DNA of 64,000 nt from Sporomusa acidovorans. Lineage in GTDB: Bacteria > Bacillota > Negativicutes > Sporomusales > Sporomusaceae. The DNA is taken from NCBI RefSeq assembly GCF_002257695.2, contig NZ_CP155571.1, one strand, 5' to 3'. Made by a program: the position numbers and the translations under genes. Below are positions 52,265 through 61,031 of this stretch, piece after piece (the stretch's first letter is position 1; every line of letters starts with the position of its first letter). The notes beneath the pieces were generated by a model. It searched no databases and had not been told where the DNA came from. It saw only the letters and a program-made list of their open reading frames with translations.

Positions 52265-53503
52265 TTATCTTTTAAACTTATCTTTCAGCCAGTCGATTAA
52301 TCCGTATCGATTGGTCACCATTTCAACATAAAAAGACTCATTGCCGTCCGGAACTAAAATAACGCCCAGACGCCGCTCACCCTGCTTGAATTTACAATCC
52401 TTGTGAACGACCTTTCCCGCCCGTTCGAAAACAAGGCTAAACGCTGCCGGCGCCTGACTAATGGCTGCCGCTAAATCAAAACGGCTGTTTACCGGCAATC
52501 CGGCCAGATTGATCATAATATCGCCTGGCTTAAGAAGCTTAGCCGCCGGCGTATCGACAACCGTGTCAAGTACCATCAGCCCGTAAGGCGGCGGCACAAA
52601 CCGGGGCGGTGCACCCATTTCGCGGCGATTATCCCACTGGATGAGAAACTCATGGCCCAGCGGCGACAGTATGGCGGCTATAGCCTGCAGCCATACATAC
52701 TTGGCAGATAAAAGCGCCAGCGCCAGCAGCAGCAAGCTGTAACCCGCCAGATGCAGGGCTGACTGCCACCGCCGCTGCCGCGGCAGACTGGCTATTGCCA
52801 TGTCGGTGTAGCCGAGAGCCGCTACCACCGGCAGCATAACATAAATCAAACTCGTACCGGGCGGCGTTTCCAGGGATACGTTCAGCAGCGGCCACCAAGC
52901 CGGCATATTGATTGTTCCCCCGCTTGCCGAACCAGAAGGTACTGTCACGGCCGCCAAAATAACCAGCGGCAGCGGCCAAAAATTCTGCAGACTGAAAGCG
53001 CCAACCAACCGTCCGTCCTGCCTCTTGATGATCATGGGCATAGCGCTGTAGCCGCCACTGACGGCGATTAACAAACTTTCGGTAACATGCAGCACAGCTA
53101 CCAAAGACAGCACCTGCGGCACATTAACCTCCGGCCAGCCAAAAAGTACATTGGCCAAGGCAACCACCCCGCCGGCATAGGCAAAACATAGAAACCGCAT
53201 ATTGATCAGCATGAGTGCCAACGCCACCGGCCAAATATAGCTTAGGCCAAGCTGGTTTAAGGTAACGCCAACAAGCGTCAATAAAAAACTACCGGTAATG
53301 CCGCCAATAAGGCCAAATGCACCGGCTGACAGGATTTGCTGCGATAACGTGTAGTTATACACGCCAAACATTCTGTGCTGACTTTTTTGCATCTGCCAGT
53401 ATTGATAGCCGACCAGTGCCAAAACAATCCAAAAATTAACATCGAATACTACGTCCAAAGCGCCGCGAATAATCAATATGCTGATTTCAGCCCATGGGAA
53501 CAA
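52265..53503 (-). CDS. minJ: MinJ-like PDZ membrane protein
   Basis: The 412-residue protein has about eight membrane helices followed by a C-terminal PDZ domain (about 305-390; YGLMVLDTVVDTPAAKLLKPGDIMINLAG). Bacillus MinJ (YvjD) has this topology, links DivIVA to MinCD, and its gene lies in the same ftsEX-ctpB-minJ-uvrBA order. The sequence itself is divergent, so the function rests mostly on topology and context. The start is TTG 53503 with GAGGACAAG upstream. Confidence 0.8.
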   Translation of the reverse strand: MFPWAEISILIIRGALDVVFDVNFWIVLALVGYQYWQMQKSQHRMFGVYNYTLSQQILSAGAFGLIGGITGSFLLTLVGVTLNQLGLSYIWPVALALMLINMRFLCFAYAGGVVALANVLFGWPEVNVPQVLSLVAVLHVTESLLIAVSGGYSAMPMIIKRQDGRLVGAFSLQNFWPLPLVILAAVTVPSGSASGGTINMPAWWPLLNVSLETPPGTSLIYVMLPVVAALGYTDMAIASLPRQRRWQSALHLAGYSLLLLALALLSAKYVWLQAIAAILSPLGHEFLIQWDNRREMGAPPRFVPPPYGLMVLDTVVDTPAAKLLKPGDIMINLAGLPVNSRFDLAAAISQAPAAFSLVFERAGKVVHKDCKFKQGERRLGVILVPDGNESFYVEMVTNRYGLIDWLKDKFKR

Positions 53504-53527
53504 CTTGTCCTCACCTCAATGCAGATA

Positions 53528-53558
53528 AAGGTTGGTTTATAAATTATAAACCAACCTT
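53528..53558 (-). terminator. Hairpin between ctpB and minJ
   Basis: AAGGTTGGTTTATA and TATAAACCAACCTT form a perfect 14-bp stem with a 3-base loop. It lies 13 bases past the ctpB stop, but no strong T run follows on the minus strand, so it may be only a partial terminator or an mRNA stabiliser. Confidence 0.55.
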
Positions 53559-53570
53559 CAACTTTAGTCA

Positions 53571-54710
53571 TTACTGCATTTTACTCTTTAAGACCTCAAC
53601 GGCCTTATCAAGCTGCACATCCCGGTTCCTGTTTTCCGGCAATTCTACTTTAATATCGGGTTCTATGCCGACACCGTTAATGGCTCTGTCATTTGGTGTC
53701 AGATACTTGGCAATCGTTAATTTTATGGCTGATCCGTCATCCAAGCGAATAACCGTCTGCACCGAACCTTTGCCGTAGGTCTTGGTGCCAATCAAAATGC
53801 CCGAACCGGTGTCTTGCGCCGCCCCGGCTACGATCTCGGAGGCACTGGCGCTGCCGCCGTTAACCAAAATCGCTACCGGATATTTTGTGGTTTCCAGGTT
53901 GGAAGAATGGGTTTCCCGCCGACCGTCACGCGTAACAATCGAAACCACCGGCCCTTTAGGCACAAACTGACCGGCCACTTTAACGCACTCGTCAACAAGC
54001 CCGCCCGGATTGTCGCGCAGATCAAGCACCAGGGATTTTAGGCCTTGCTTTTCTAATTCCTGCAGTTTTTGAACAAAATCATTGCCTGTATTCTCATTGA
54101 ACATGGATATGCGAATATAGCCCATGTTATTATCAAGCATCTTACCGGCCACAGTCTTGATTTGAATATTGGACCTGGTCAGAGTATAATCCTGCACTTC
54201 CTGATCACGCATAATGGTCAAGACGACTTTGCTGCCTTCCGGCCCGCGAATCTTATTGACAGCTTCATCCAGGGCCAGTTCTTTGGTATCCTGACCGTCA
54301 ATTTTAATAATCTGATCACCGCTTTTAATGCCGGCTTGTTCGCCGGGTGTCCCCTCAATCGGAGCAATAACGGTAAGTTGTTTATCCTTGGTTCCAATGA
54401 CAATACCAACACCGCCAAAAGAGCCTTCGGTCTCAATCATAAACTGTTTATACATTTTGGCGTCCATATAAAGCGAATGCGGATCATTGAGAGAATTGAC
54501 CATTCCTTTAATTGATCCGGCCATTAGGGTGTCCACCGGCACATCTTCCACATAGCGTGACTTGACGACCTGCATAGCCCTGAGTACCCTCAGCGTACTG
54601 ACAATATCGGACGACCAGGCGTTCATCAGATATAAGAACCCGGCCGCTGTTGCCAAAAAGGTCACTAAAACTAAGAGTACGGCGCCAAAAATTATTTTAC
54701 GGCGACTCAA
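53571..54710 (-). CDS. ctpB: C-terminal processing peptidase (S41), CtpB type
   Basis: The 379-residue protease has one N-terminal membrane helix (FGAVLLVLVTFLATAAGFLYL), a PDZ domain (GGVGIVIGTKDKQLTVIAPIEGTPGEQAGIKSGD) and the Ser/Lys dyad: Ser in NGGSASASEIVAGA and Lys in GTKTYGKGSVQT. In Bacillus CtpB cleaves SpoIVFA during sporulation. The start is TTG 54710. It follows the EnvC-like gene by 98 bases. Confidence 0.93.
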   Translation of the reverse strand: MSRRKIIFGAVLLVLVTFLATAAGFLYLMNAWSSDIVSTLRVLRAMQVVKSRYVEDVPVDTLMAGSIKGMVNSLNDPHSLYMDAKMYKQFMIETEGSFGGVGIVIGTKDKQLTVIAPIEGTPGEQAGIKSGDQIIKIDGQDTKELALDEAVNKIRGPEGSKVVLTIMRDQEVQDYTLTRSNIQIKTVAGKMLDNNMGYIRISMFNENTGNDFVQKLQELEKQGLKSLVLDLRDNPGGLVDECVKVAGQFVPKGPVVSIVTRDGRRETHSSNLETTKYPVAILVNGGSASASEIVAGAAQDTGSGILIGTKTYGKGSVQTVIRLDDGSAIKLTIAKYLTPNDRAINGVGIEPDIKVELPENRNRDVQLDKAVEVLKSKMQ

Positions 54711-54808
54711 TCAATACACCTCGCAAAAGTCGCGGGTCTAACACCGGACTTATCCCTTTTTCTTCTCATCCTTTTAACTATATGTCAATTTGGCGGTAAA
54801 TATTCTTA

Positions 54809-55948
54809 TTAAGGCAAATATCCTAACGGACTGACCGGCGTACCATTTTCCCGCACTTCAAAATGCACATGCGGACCGGTGGAATATCCGGTTGAACCAG
54901 CGCGGGCAATCGTTTGTCCCTTTTGCACCCGCGCGCCCTCATCTACCAGAAGTTCAGAATTGTGCCCGTATAAGGTTGAAATGCCGTTGCCATGATCAAT
55001 AATAACGGCCTTGCCATAGCCACCCATCCAGCCGCTGAAAACAACAACCCCACTATCGGCGGCGGCAACCGCATCGCCGTAATCGGCGCCGATGTCAATC
55101 CCGCTATGGAACCGGCTAGAGCCGGAAATCGGATGTGTCCGCCAGCCAAACGGCGAAGTAATCGGTCCGGAAACCGGCCACATCATGGCACCGCTGCCGC
55201 CTGCCGAACCGGTAGCGCCGCTGCCGCTGGACTGAATCTGCCTAAGCATTCGCTCAATCTGATTGGACGTCTCCATCAGGTCCTTATAGGCCTGCTCGGC
55301 GGTATCGCGCTCATTGACGGCTGAATCCAGCACTTTTTTCTGCTCGGTTTTACGGCTCTCCATCTGTGCTTTTTTCGCGGCAGCCTGGGCCTTAAGGTCG
55401 TTCAAAGCCGCCTTATCGCGTTCAAGTTCAGCCCGTTTTTGCACTACAAGTTCCCGCTCGGCCTTTACCTGCGCTACAAGGGTCAAATCCTGATTCACAA
55501 CCCGCTTTAAAAGATCCGCCCGCGTGGCAAAATCGCTAAAATCGGAAGCTCCCAGCAAAACATCCAAATAATTCATCTGCCCGTTTTTATAGATATCACG
55601 CATTCTTTTGTTTAAAATTTGACTACGTTCGGCCAGGTTCTTTTCTACTTTGGCCAGTACAACTGTATTGGCTTCAATTTGCTTTTCGGTTGCCGCTATT
55701 TGGGACAAAATACCGTTATATTCACCGGTTACCGCATCAAGGTCGCCCTGAATCACCCGCAGTTGCTCCGAGACACTATTCACCTGCTGTTGTGCCTGGG
55801 CTGCCTTGTTTTGCTGCATTTCCATCTGCTGCTGAACGCTCTCGAGTTCACGCTGTTTGTCGTCGACATCATCGGCAAGCGCCGTTCCCAGCACGCTGGC
55901 AGCCAGTAGACCAACCAAGGCGGTTGATAAAATTCGTTTTCTAAACAA
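54809..55948 (-). CDS. Murein hydrolase activator/M23 peptidase, EnvC-like
   Basis: The 379-residue protein has a signal peptide (STALVGLLAASVLGTALA), a long coiled coil (about 27-240) and a C-terminal LytM/M23 domain (about 255-379). The zinc-ligand pattern HSGIDIG-D and HVHFEVR is present, so it may be catalytic. Position beside ftsEX suggests FtsEX drives it to cut peptidoglycan at division, as for EnvC or PcsB. The start is TTG 55948 with GGGGGGAGAG upstream. Confidence 0.92.
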   Translation of the reverse strand: MFRKRILSTALVGLLAASVLGTALADDVDDKQRELESVQQQMEMQQNKAAQAQQQVNSVSEQLRVIQGDLDAVTGEYNGILSQIAATEKQIEANTVVLAKVEKNLAERSQILNKRMRDIYKNGQMNYLDVLLGASDFSDFATRADLLKRVVNQDLTLVAQVKAERELVVQKRAELERDKAALNDLKAQAAAKKAQMESRKTEQKKVLDSAVNERDTAEQAYKDLMETSNQIERMLRQIQSSGSGATGSAGGSGAMMWPVSGPITSPFGWRTHPISGSSRFHSGIDIGADYGDAVAAADSGVVVFSGWMGGYGKAVIIDHGNGISTLYGHNSELLVDEGARVQKGQTIARAGSTGYSTGPHVHFEVRENGTPVSPLGYLP

Positions 55949-55962
55949 AGCTCTCCCCCCTG

Positions 55963-56850
55963 TTACACCTTCATAAAACGCTTCAGCGAAATCGTACTGC
56001 CTAACGCGCCGATGGCTGTACCCACAACCAGGAGCACAATACTAATATGAGTCAAAAACGGGCTCTTGGGAATCAATGGCAAGAACGCCAGTGATTCGTA
56101 GACTTTTTCCGTAATAGTGCTATAGGTCTGACTCAGGATAAGTACGGCGCAGAATGCGCCGCTAAATCCCAGGATCATGCCTTCAATCATAAATGGAAAC
56201 CGGATAAACCAGTCGGTTGCGCCTACGTATTTCATAATCCCAATTTCCCTGCGCCGGGCAAAAACGGTAATCCGAATGGTATTCGAAATAATAAACAAAG
56301 CGGCCAGTGCCAGAAAGACGATCAAAATCAGCCCAAATATCCGAATGGCTTTGGTCAACGCAAACAGTTGTTCAATAACCTCCTGGCCATATTTTGCGTT
56401 TTCAATGCCTTTCAACTGACTAATTGACTGAGCTACTTGTTTCACATACTCAGGCTTGTCTACTTTTACTTCGAAGGAATTCGGCAATGGGTTCGTATCC
56501 CCCAGCGCCGTTAATAAGCTCTGCTGCTCGCCCAAACGCTCTTTGAATTTAGCCAGGGCCTCTTCTTTATTGGTAAACATGACTTCCGTTACACCGGGCA
56601 GCTTGGTGATCCTGGTACCAATTTCCCGCATTTCCCGGTCAGAGAGTCCGTCTTCCATATAAACCGAAATTTGCACCTGCGTCTCCAGGGTAGAGGCAAT
56701 ATGATTAAGATTAAGAACCATGACCAAAAACATGCCCAGGATCAACAAAGACAGCGCGACCGTACTCACCGAGGCAATACTCATCAAACTGTTGCGCCGG
56801 AGCGAAGAAAAAGCTTCACGGATAAAATATTCAAATGTCCTAATCTTCAT
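55963..56850 (-). CDS. ftsX: Cell division protein FtsX
   Basis: The 295-residue membrane protein has four helices and a large extracellular loop after the first (SIVYMEDGLSD-type region; EVMFTNKEEALAKFKERLGE). The C-terminal three-helix part has ARRREIGIMKYVGATDWFIRFPF, the usual FtsX/MacB motif. The start is taken as ATG 56850 (MKIRTFEYF); ATG 56856 two codons earlier is equally possible. It overlaps the ftsE stop. Confidence 0.95.
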   Translation of the reverse strand: MKIRTFEYFIREAFSSLRRNSLMSIASVSTVALSLLILGMFLVMVLNLNHIASTLETQVQISVYMEDGLSDREMREIGTRITKLPGVTEVMFTNKEEALAKFKERLGEQQSLLTALGDTNPLPNSFEVKVDKPEYVKQVAQSISQLKGIENAKYGQEVIEQLFALTKAIRIFGLILIVFLALAALFIISNTIRITVFARRREIGIMKYVGATDWFIRFPFMIEGMILGFSGAFCAVLILSQTYSTITEKVYESLAFLPLIPKSPFLTHISIVLLVVGTAIGALGSTISLKRFMKV

Positions 56851-57526
56851 AGCCATATACTCCTCTTTCCTGGTCACGAACAATATAGCCTTTTTCAACT
56901 GCGATTACCCGTTTTCGCATGGCATCGACAATGGTTTTATCGTGGGTCGCCATAACAATCGTCGTACCGGCCTTGTTGATGGTATCAAACGCCTTCATAA
57001 TTTCCCAGGAAGTATCAGGGTCCAGATTGCCGGTAGGCTCATCGGCAATCACTACAGCCGGGTTGTTAACAATGGCCCGGGCAATGGCCACCCGCTGCTG
57101 CTCACCGCCTGACAGTTCTGACGGGTACGTGCGGACTTTATGCCGGAGGCCAACCAAATCCAGTACATTATGAACCCGTTTTTGCATCTCCCGGCGGGGC
57201 GCTTCAATAACCTGCATGGCAAAAGCCACATTATCATAAACCGTTTTATTGGGCAGCAAACGATAATCCTGAAAAACCATGCCTAATCCCCGCCGCAAAT
57301 ACGGCACCTCATTTGGCTTCATATCAATTACATTTCTGCCATTAACAAAAAGTTTTCCGCTTGTCGGCAATTCTTCGCGGAACACCAGCTTAATGAATGT
57401 CGATTTTCCAGCACCACTCGGCCCCACGAGAAAGACAAACTCACCTTTGTGGATCTCTATTGAAACATCTGCCAAGGCAACCGAACCGTTGCCATACACT
57501 TTCGACACTTCACTCATGGTAATCAA
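56840..57526 (-). CDS. ftsE: Cell division ATP-binding protein FtsE
   Basis: The 228-residue ABC ATPase has GPSGAGKSTFIKL (Walker A), LSGGEQQRVAIARAI (signature), VVIADEPTGNLDP (Walker B) and MATHDK (H-loop). With FtsX it energises cell-wall hydrolysis at the septum. A TTG start at 57526 (ITMSEVSKVYGNG) with GGAGG ten bases upstream fits the family's N-terminus; a longer frame adds 30 residues. Confidence 0.96.
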   Translation of the reverse strand: MITMSEVSKVYGNGSVALADVSIEIHKGEFVFLVGPSGAGKSTFIKLVFREELPTSGKLFVNGRNVIDMKPNEVPYLRRGLGMVFQDYRLLPNKTVYDNVAFAMQVIEAPRREMQKRVHNVLDLVGLRHKVRTYPSELSGGEQQRVAIARAIVNNPAVVIADEPTGNLDPDTSWEIMKAFDTINKAGTTIVMATHDKTIVDAMRKRVIAVEKGYIVRDQERGVYGYED

Positions 57527-57663
57527 TCGTAGAGTACCTCCATAGTAAATTGCAGTCCAAAACATTAACGGTATTCGACACCGATATGGAAAACCCTCCT
57601 TTTTCGGTAACAGCAATCACTTTTCTCCATTTATTTCCATCTCTTTTTGAAGAAAGTTGTCTT

Positions 57664-58404
57664 TTATTTTAACAGTTCCAGCGTATACAGTGTTGTCACC
57701 CCTAATACGCTTAACAACCCAAAATACCACCACGCCACTTGCAGACGCTGGGCCGCAGTCAATTGATAATAACCGTATTCCTGTTCCTCTCCGCCACGCC
57801 ACAACTCAAATAACGAAAATAGAAAAATAATTAAAACCAGGATGTTATATGTATACACAAACACCGCACCAATAACAAAACTGCCAATCCACCAAATGCG
57901 TGGCGAGATGGCAGCGGCGATGCGTTCCCCATCTAAGGGAGCGCAAGGAATGAGATTAAAAATATTTAACAAACAGGCCGTATAAGCAAGCACCAGCATG
58001 AGCATGCTGCCACTCCATAAATAAAAAGCCAGGCATATGAGGGCACTGAGCGTCCCGGCCGCCGGTCCGCCAATGGCGATATTGGCCGTCATTTTGGCAT
58101 TGACCGGGGGGCGGTTTAAGCTAATCACAGCACCAATAAAAGGGATAAACGTAGGGCCTTTGGCCTTTAGTCCGACTATCCGGGAAGCCGCAATATGCCC
58201 CAACTCGTGGATCAATAACAATAAAATGAAGCCGACAGCGAACTTAACGCCAAAAGCCAGCGCATATACAGCCAGCGAAACCAGCATCGAGGCAGCCGTA
58301 GAAAGAACGCCGCCCACCTGGATCAGCGCCAAAAGTCCGACTATCCCGATGCCGGCCCGGCGCAGAACCCGCCGGCCCAGATTGATCACCCGCCAGTGTC
58401 TCAC
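57664..58404 (-). CDS. M50-family intramembrane metalloprotease
   Basis: The 246-residue membrane protein has the zinc motif HELGH in a helix (FILLLLIHELGHIAAS) and the second metal Asp in LIPCAPLDGERI, as in site-2 proteases such as SpoIVFB and YwhC. It has about six helices. The target is unknown. The start is GTG 58404 with GGAGGGATG upstream. It lies 137 bases before ftsE, which leaves room for a separate ftsE promoter. Confidence 0.88.
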   Translation of the reverse strand: MRHWRVINLGRRVLRRAGIGIVGLLALIQVGGVLSTAASMLVSLAVYALAFGVKFAVGFILLLLIHELGHIAASRIVGLKAKGPTFIPFIGAVISLNRPPVNAKMTANIAIGGPAAGTLSALICLAFYLWSGSMLMLVLAYTACLLNIFNLIPCAPLDGERIAAAISPRIWWIGSFVIGAVFVYTYNILVLIIFLFSLFELWRGGEEQEYGYYQLTAAQRLQVAWWYFGLLSVLGVTTLYTLELLK

Positions 58405-58446
58405 AGCATCCCTCCTTCCCTTTTATGTAATGGATAAAAAAGTAGA

Positions 58447-58493
58447 AAAAAATTCCGCACATACAACATTCATATGCATGTGCGGAATTTTTT
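58447..58493. terminator. Bidirectional terminator between transketolase and the M50 gene
   Basis: AAAAAATTCCGCACAT and ATGTGCGGAATTTTTT form a perfect 16-bp stem around a 15-base loop, giving T runs on both strands. Confidence 0.8.
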
Positions 58494-58507
58494 AGTCAAA
58501 CAGAATT

Positions 58508-58645
58508 TATAGCAAGCGGGGACGGTTCTCAGCTTGCCTATCAAGGGGTTAAAAACGCAGTGACGAGGTTCTTTGTTGCCTGGCAGTTTTAAATTTTAAA
58601 GAATTCGCCTGAGTCAAGGAACCGTCCCTTGACTCACTTGACTCA
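58508..58645 (+). repeat. Family C repeat copy C3
   Basis: It begins TATAGCAAGCGGGGACGGTT, contains AAGGGGTTAAAAACGCAG and CCTGGCAG as in C2, and ends with a palindromic part in which GAGTCAAGGAACCGTCCC is followed by TTGACTCACTTGACTCAGG. It lies between the terminator and the transketolase C-half gene. Confidence 0.7.
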
Positions 58646-58654
58646 GGCGGGGCC

Positions 58655-59596
58655 TTATGAGTTTTTACGGGCAACAGCCTTTTTGACCGCGGCCACAATA
58701 GCTTCTTCTGTCAGATTGTATTTTTTCAGCAAATCGTTGGGGGTACCGGATTCACCAAAGGTATCCATAATGCCTACCCTTTCCAGCGGCACCGGCACAT
58801 TTTCAACAACTACCTCGGCAACGGCACTGCCCAGCCCGCCGATAATGCTATGTTCCTCACACGTTACAATCGCGCCGGTATCGCGGGCGGCGGCGGTAAT
58901 CGCCTCTTTGTCGATCGGTTTTATGGAGGCCATATCGAGTACCCGGGCACTTATTCCCTGGGAAATAAGCTGTTCGGCCGCGTGCCGTGCCGGCGCCACC
59001 ATGACGCCGCAGGCGATAATTGTGGCATCGGTTCCATCTGCCAGCAAAGCAGCTTTGCCGATATGGAATTCATAGGCATCGCCAAAAACATCAGGTACTG
59101 CTGCCCGTCCCAGCCGGATATATACCGGGCCCTGATAACTGGCTGCAAAATCAATTGCCTGTCTGGTTTCCGCCGCGTCAGCCGGCACAATCACCGTCAT
59201 ATTCGGCAAGGCGCGCATGACAGCAACATCCTCGACCGACTGGTGAGAAGCACCGTCTTCGCCAACGGTTAAACCGGCGTGAGTTGCCGCAATTTTGACA
59301 TTGAGCTGCGGGTAACAGATGGAATTACGGACTTGTTCAAACGCCCGGCCGGTAGCAAACATGGCAAAAGTCGAAACAAAAGGAATCTTACCGGCGGCAG
59401 CCAGACCGGCAGCAACCCCCATCAAATTCTGCTCGGCAATACCGACATTAAAAAAACGGTCAGGATGCGCTTTGGCAAATACATTGGTCTTAGTAGACTT
59501 GGACAGGTCAGCATCCAAAACTACAACATTCTTATTGCGGTCGCCTAAATCTTTTAGAGCTAAACCATAGGCTTCACGGGTAGCTAAAGTAGCCAT
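58655..59596 (-). CDS. Transketolase, C-terminal subunit
   Basis: The 313-residue protein is the pyrimidine-binding and C-terminal half of a split transketolase: VVLDADLSKSTKTNVFAKAHPDRFFNVGIAEQNLMGVAAGLAAAGKIPFVSTFAMFATGRAFEQVRNSI carries the catalytic Glu (IAEQ) that activates thiamine diphosphate. It works with the N-terminal subunit at 59872. GAGGTGCAA precedes the ATG. The two genes are usually adjacent; here they are 275 bases apart because of a repeat. Confidence 0.95.
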   Translation of the reverse strand: MATLATREAYGLALKDLGDRNKNVVVLDADLSKSTKTNVFAKAHPDRFFNVGIAEQNLMGVAAGLAAAGKIPFVSTFAMFATGRAFEQVRNSICYPQLNVKIAATHAGLTVGEDGASHQSVEDVAVMRALPNMTVIVPADAAETRQAIDFAASYQGPVYIRLGRAAVPDVFGDAYEFHIGKAALLADGTDATIIACGVMVAPARHAAEQLISQGISARVLDMASIKPIDKEAITAAARDTGAIVTCEEHSIIGGLGSAVAEVVVENVPVPLERVGIMDTFGESGTPNDLLKKYNLTEEAIVAAVKKAVARKNS

Positions 59597-59622
59597 TTAA
59601 AATTTGCACCTCTTTCATGGGC

Positions 59623-59808
59623 GAATGACTCTGAACGCCCATCTGCGTTGTTGCTCCTGCGATCCGTTGCTCAACGTACGCGTGTACGTCTCCGCTACGG
59701 TTCTCGTCGCGAGCCGTACAATATGCGGTCAGTCTGTCTGCGACAAACTTAACGCGTTATAAGCAGCATTGTAAAACAGAACGCAGCATCTGGACATTCA
59801 TAGCCATC
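59623..59808. repeat. Palindromic repeat family B, diverged copy B3
   Basis: The left end (GAATGACTCTGAACGCCCATCTGCGTTG) and the inverted right end (GGATGGCTATGAATGTCCAG) pair with few mismatches. The GCCCATCTGC...GTTGCTCCT core is shared with B1 and B2 in the opposite orientation. It occupies the gap between the transketolase halves. Confidence 0.6.
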
Positions 59809-59871
59809 CGCGTGTATATTCATGGTTTCTTTTGGGAACGTAAATAGACTCTTTTTATATCGAATCTATAA

Positions 59872-60708
59872 TCACTCACCCGCTAACGCAGCTAAGAATT
59901 TTTCACACTCTTCCCGGCTGGGAGCTTTTCCATGCCAATCCACAACATTTTCCATTTGGCAGACGCCTTTGCCTTTAACGGTTTTGGCCACAATCATCGT
60001 GGGCTTGTCCTTTACCGTCTTAGCGGTTTGAATAGCATCATAGATAGCCTGATAGTCGTGTCCGTCAATTACCAGGACATTCCAGCCAAACGCCTGCCAT
60101 TTTTCAGGAATAGGCAGCGGCGACATGACTTCACGAATCGGACCGTCAATCTGCAAGCCGTTAAAATCGACAAAAGCAGTCAGGTTGTCCAATTTATAGT
60201 GAGGCGCAAACATAGCGGCTTCCCAAACCTGGCCTTCTTCCAATTCCCCATCGCCTAATAATGCATAAACACGGTAATTGCGGGCATCAAGCTTACCGGC
60301 AAGGGCCATGCCGTTGGCAGCACTTAAGCCTTGTCCCAGAGAACCGGTGGACATATCCACGCCGGGAATCTTCTTCATTTCAGGGTGTCCTTGCAGGCGG
60401 CTGTTGACCTTGCGCAGTGTCAACAATTCTTCCTTAGGAAAAAATCCTTTTTCCGCCAGCGTAGCGTAAAGTACCGGAGCCGCATGCCCTTTGGACAGAA
60501 CAAAGCGGTCACGGTCGGCATCCTTCGGGGTTGCCGGGTCTACATTCATTTCAGCAAAATAAAGCACCGTCAAAATATCGGCGGCCGATAAGGAACCACC
60601 CGGATGACCCGATTTTGCTTCCGTAACCATGCGCAAAATATTGCCTCTGATGGATTTGGCCCGTTCAGCAAGCTCGGTAAGTTGCTGCGGGGTTAGTTTT
60701 TGTGTCAT
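59872..60708 (-). CDS. Transketolase, N-terminal subunit
   Basis: The 278-residue protein is the thiamine-diphosphate-binding half: SGHPGGSLSAADILTVLYF, the GHAAPVLYA motif, GSLGQGLSAANGMALAGKL and GDGELEEGQVWEAAMFA...NLTAFVDFNGLQIDG, where GDG through N binds Mg. Function requires the C-terminal subunit. GGAGGTTAC precedes the ATG. Confidence 0.95.
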   Translation of the reverse strand: MTQKLTPQQLTELAERAKSIRGNILRMVTEAKSGHPGGSLSAADILTVLYFAEMNVDPATPKDADRDRFVLSKGHAAPVLYATLAEKGFFPKEELLTLRKVNSRLQGHPEMKKIPGVDMSTGSLGQGLSAANGMALAGKLDARNYRVYALLGDGELEEGQVWEAAMFAPHYKLDNLTAFVDFNGLQIDGPIREVMSPLPIPEKWQAFGWNVLVIDGHDYQAIYDAIQTAKTVKDKPTMIVAKTVKGKGVCQMENVVDWHGKAPSREECEKFLAALAGE

Positions 60709-60784
60709 TCTGTAACCTCCTATAGTCCTAATCCTTTATCTATCTACAATGTTTCAGCAAGCTGAAACGAGTCCACTGTAAAAA

Positions 60785-60818
60785 GTAGCAAGCGGGGACG
60801 GTTCTGAACTTGCTATTT
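60785..60818 (+). repeat. Family C repeat fragment C4
   Basis: TAGCAAGCGGGGACGGTTCTGAACTTGC repeats the first 28 bases of C3 and C2 with few changes; the rest of the unit is absent. GCAAG and CTTGC can pair. Confidence 0.65.
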
Positions 60819-60848
60819 ACCTTTGCTCTCAAAATCTCAATACCCCTA

Positions 60849-60888
60849 GTTGACACGCAATACAAGTGGTTGGCACGCAATACAAGTA
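60849..60888. repeat. Two 20-bp tandem repeats
   Basis: GTTGACACGCAATACAAGTG and GTTGGCACGCAATACAAGTA follow each other directly, differing at two positions. They lie in the 323-base gap between yitT and the transketolase N-half gene. Confidence 0.8.
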
Positions 60889-60900
60889 AAGTGCTCAGGC

Positions 60901-61026
60901 CTGAAACTGGCTAGAAATGTCCAGCTGCGAGGCGCACCGGAAAAACGTGCAGCGCCGCGTACATGCGTACGCAAGCAAACGTTTTGAGGAGCAACGAAGC
61001 AGATGGGCGTTTATAGCCAGTTTCAG
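60901..61026. repeat. Palindromic repeat family B, copy B2
   Basis: CTGAAACTGGCTAGAAATG at the left and, inverted, CTGAAACTGGCTATAAACG at the right form the outer stem. The core from CCGGAAAAACGTGCAGCGCC to ACGAAGCAGATGGGC is almost identical to B1. It ends just before the stop of the YitT-family gene. Confidence 0.8.
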
Positions 61027-61031
61027 CAGTT

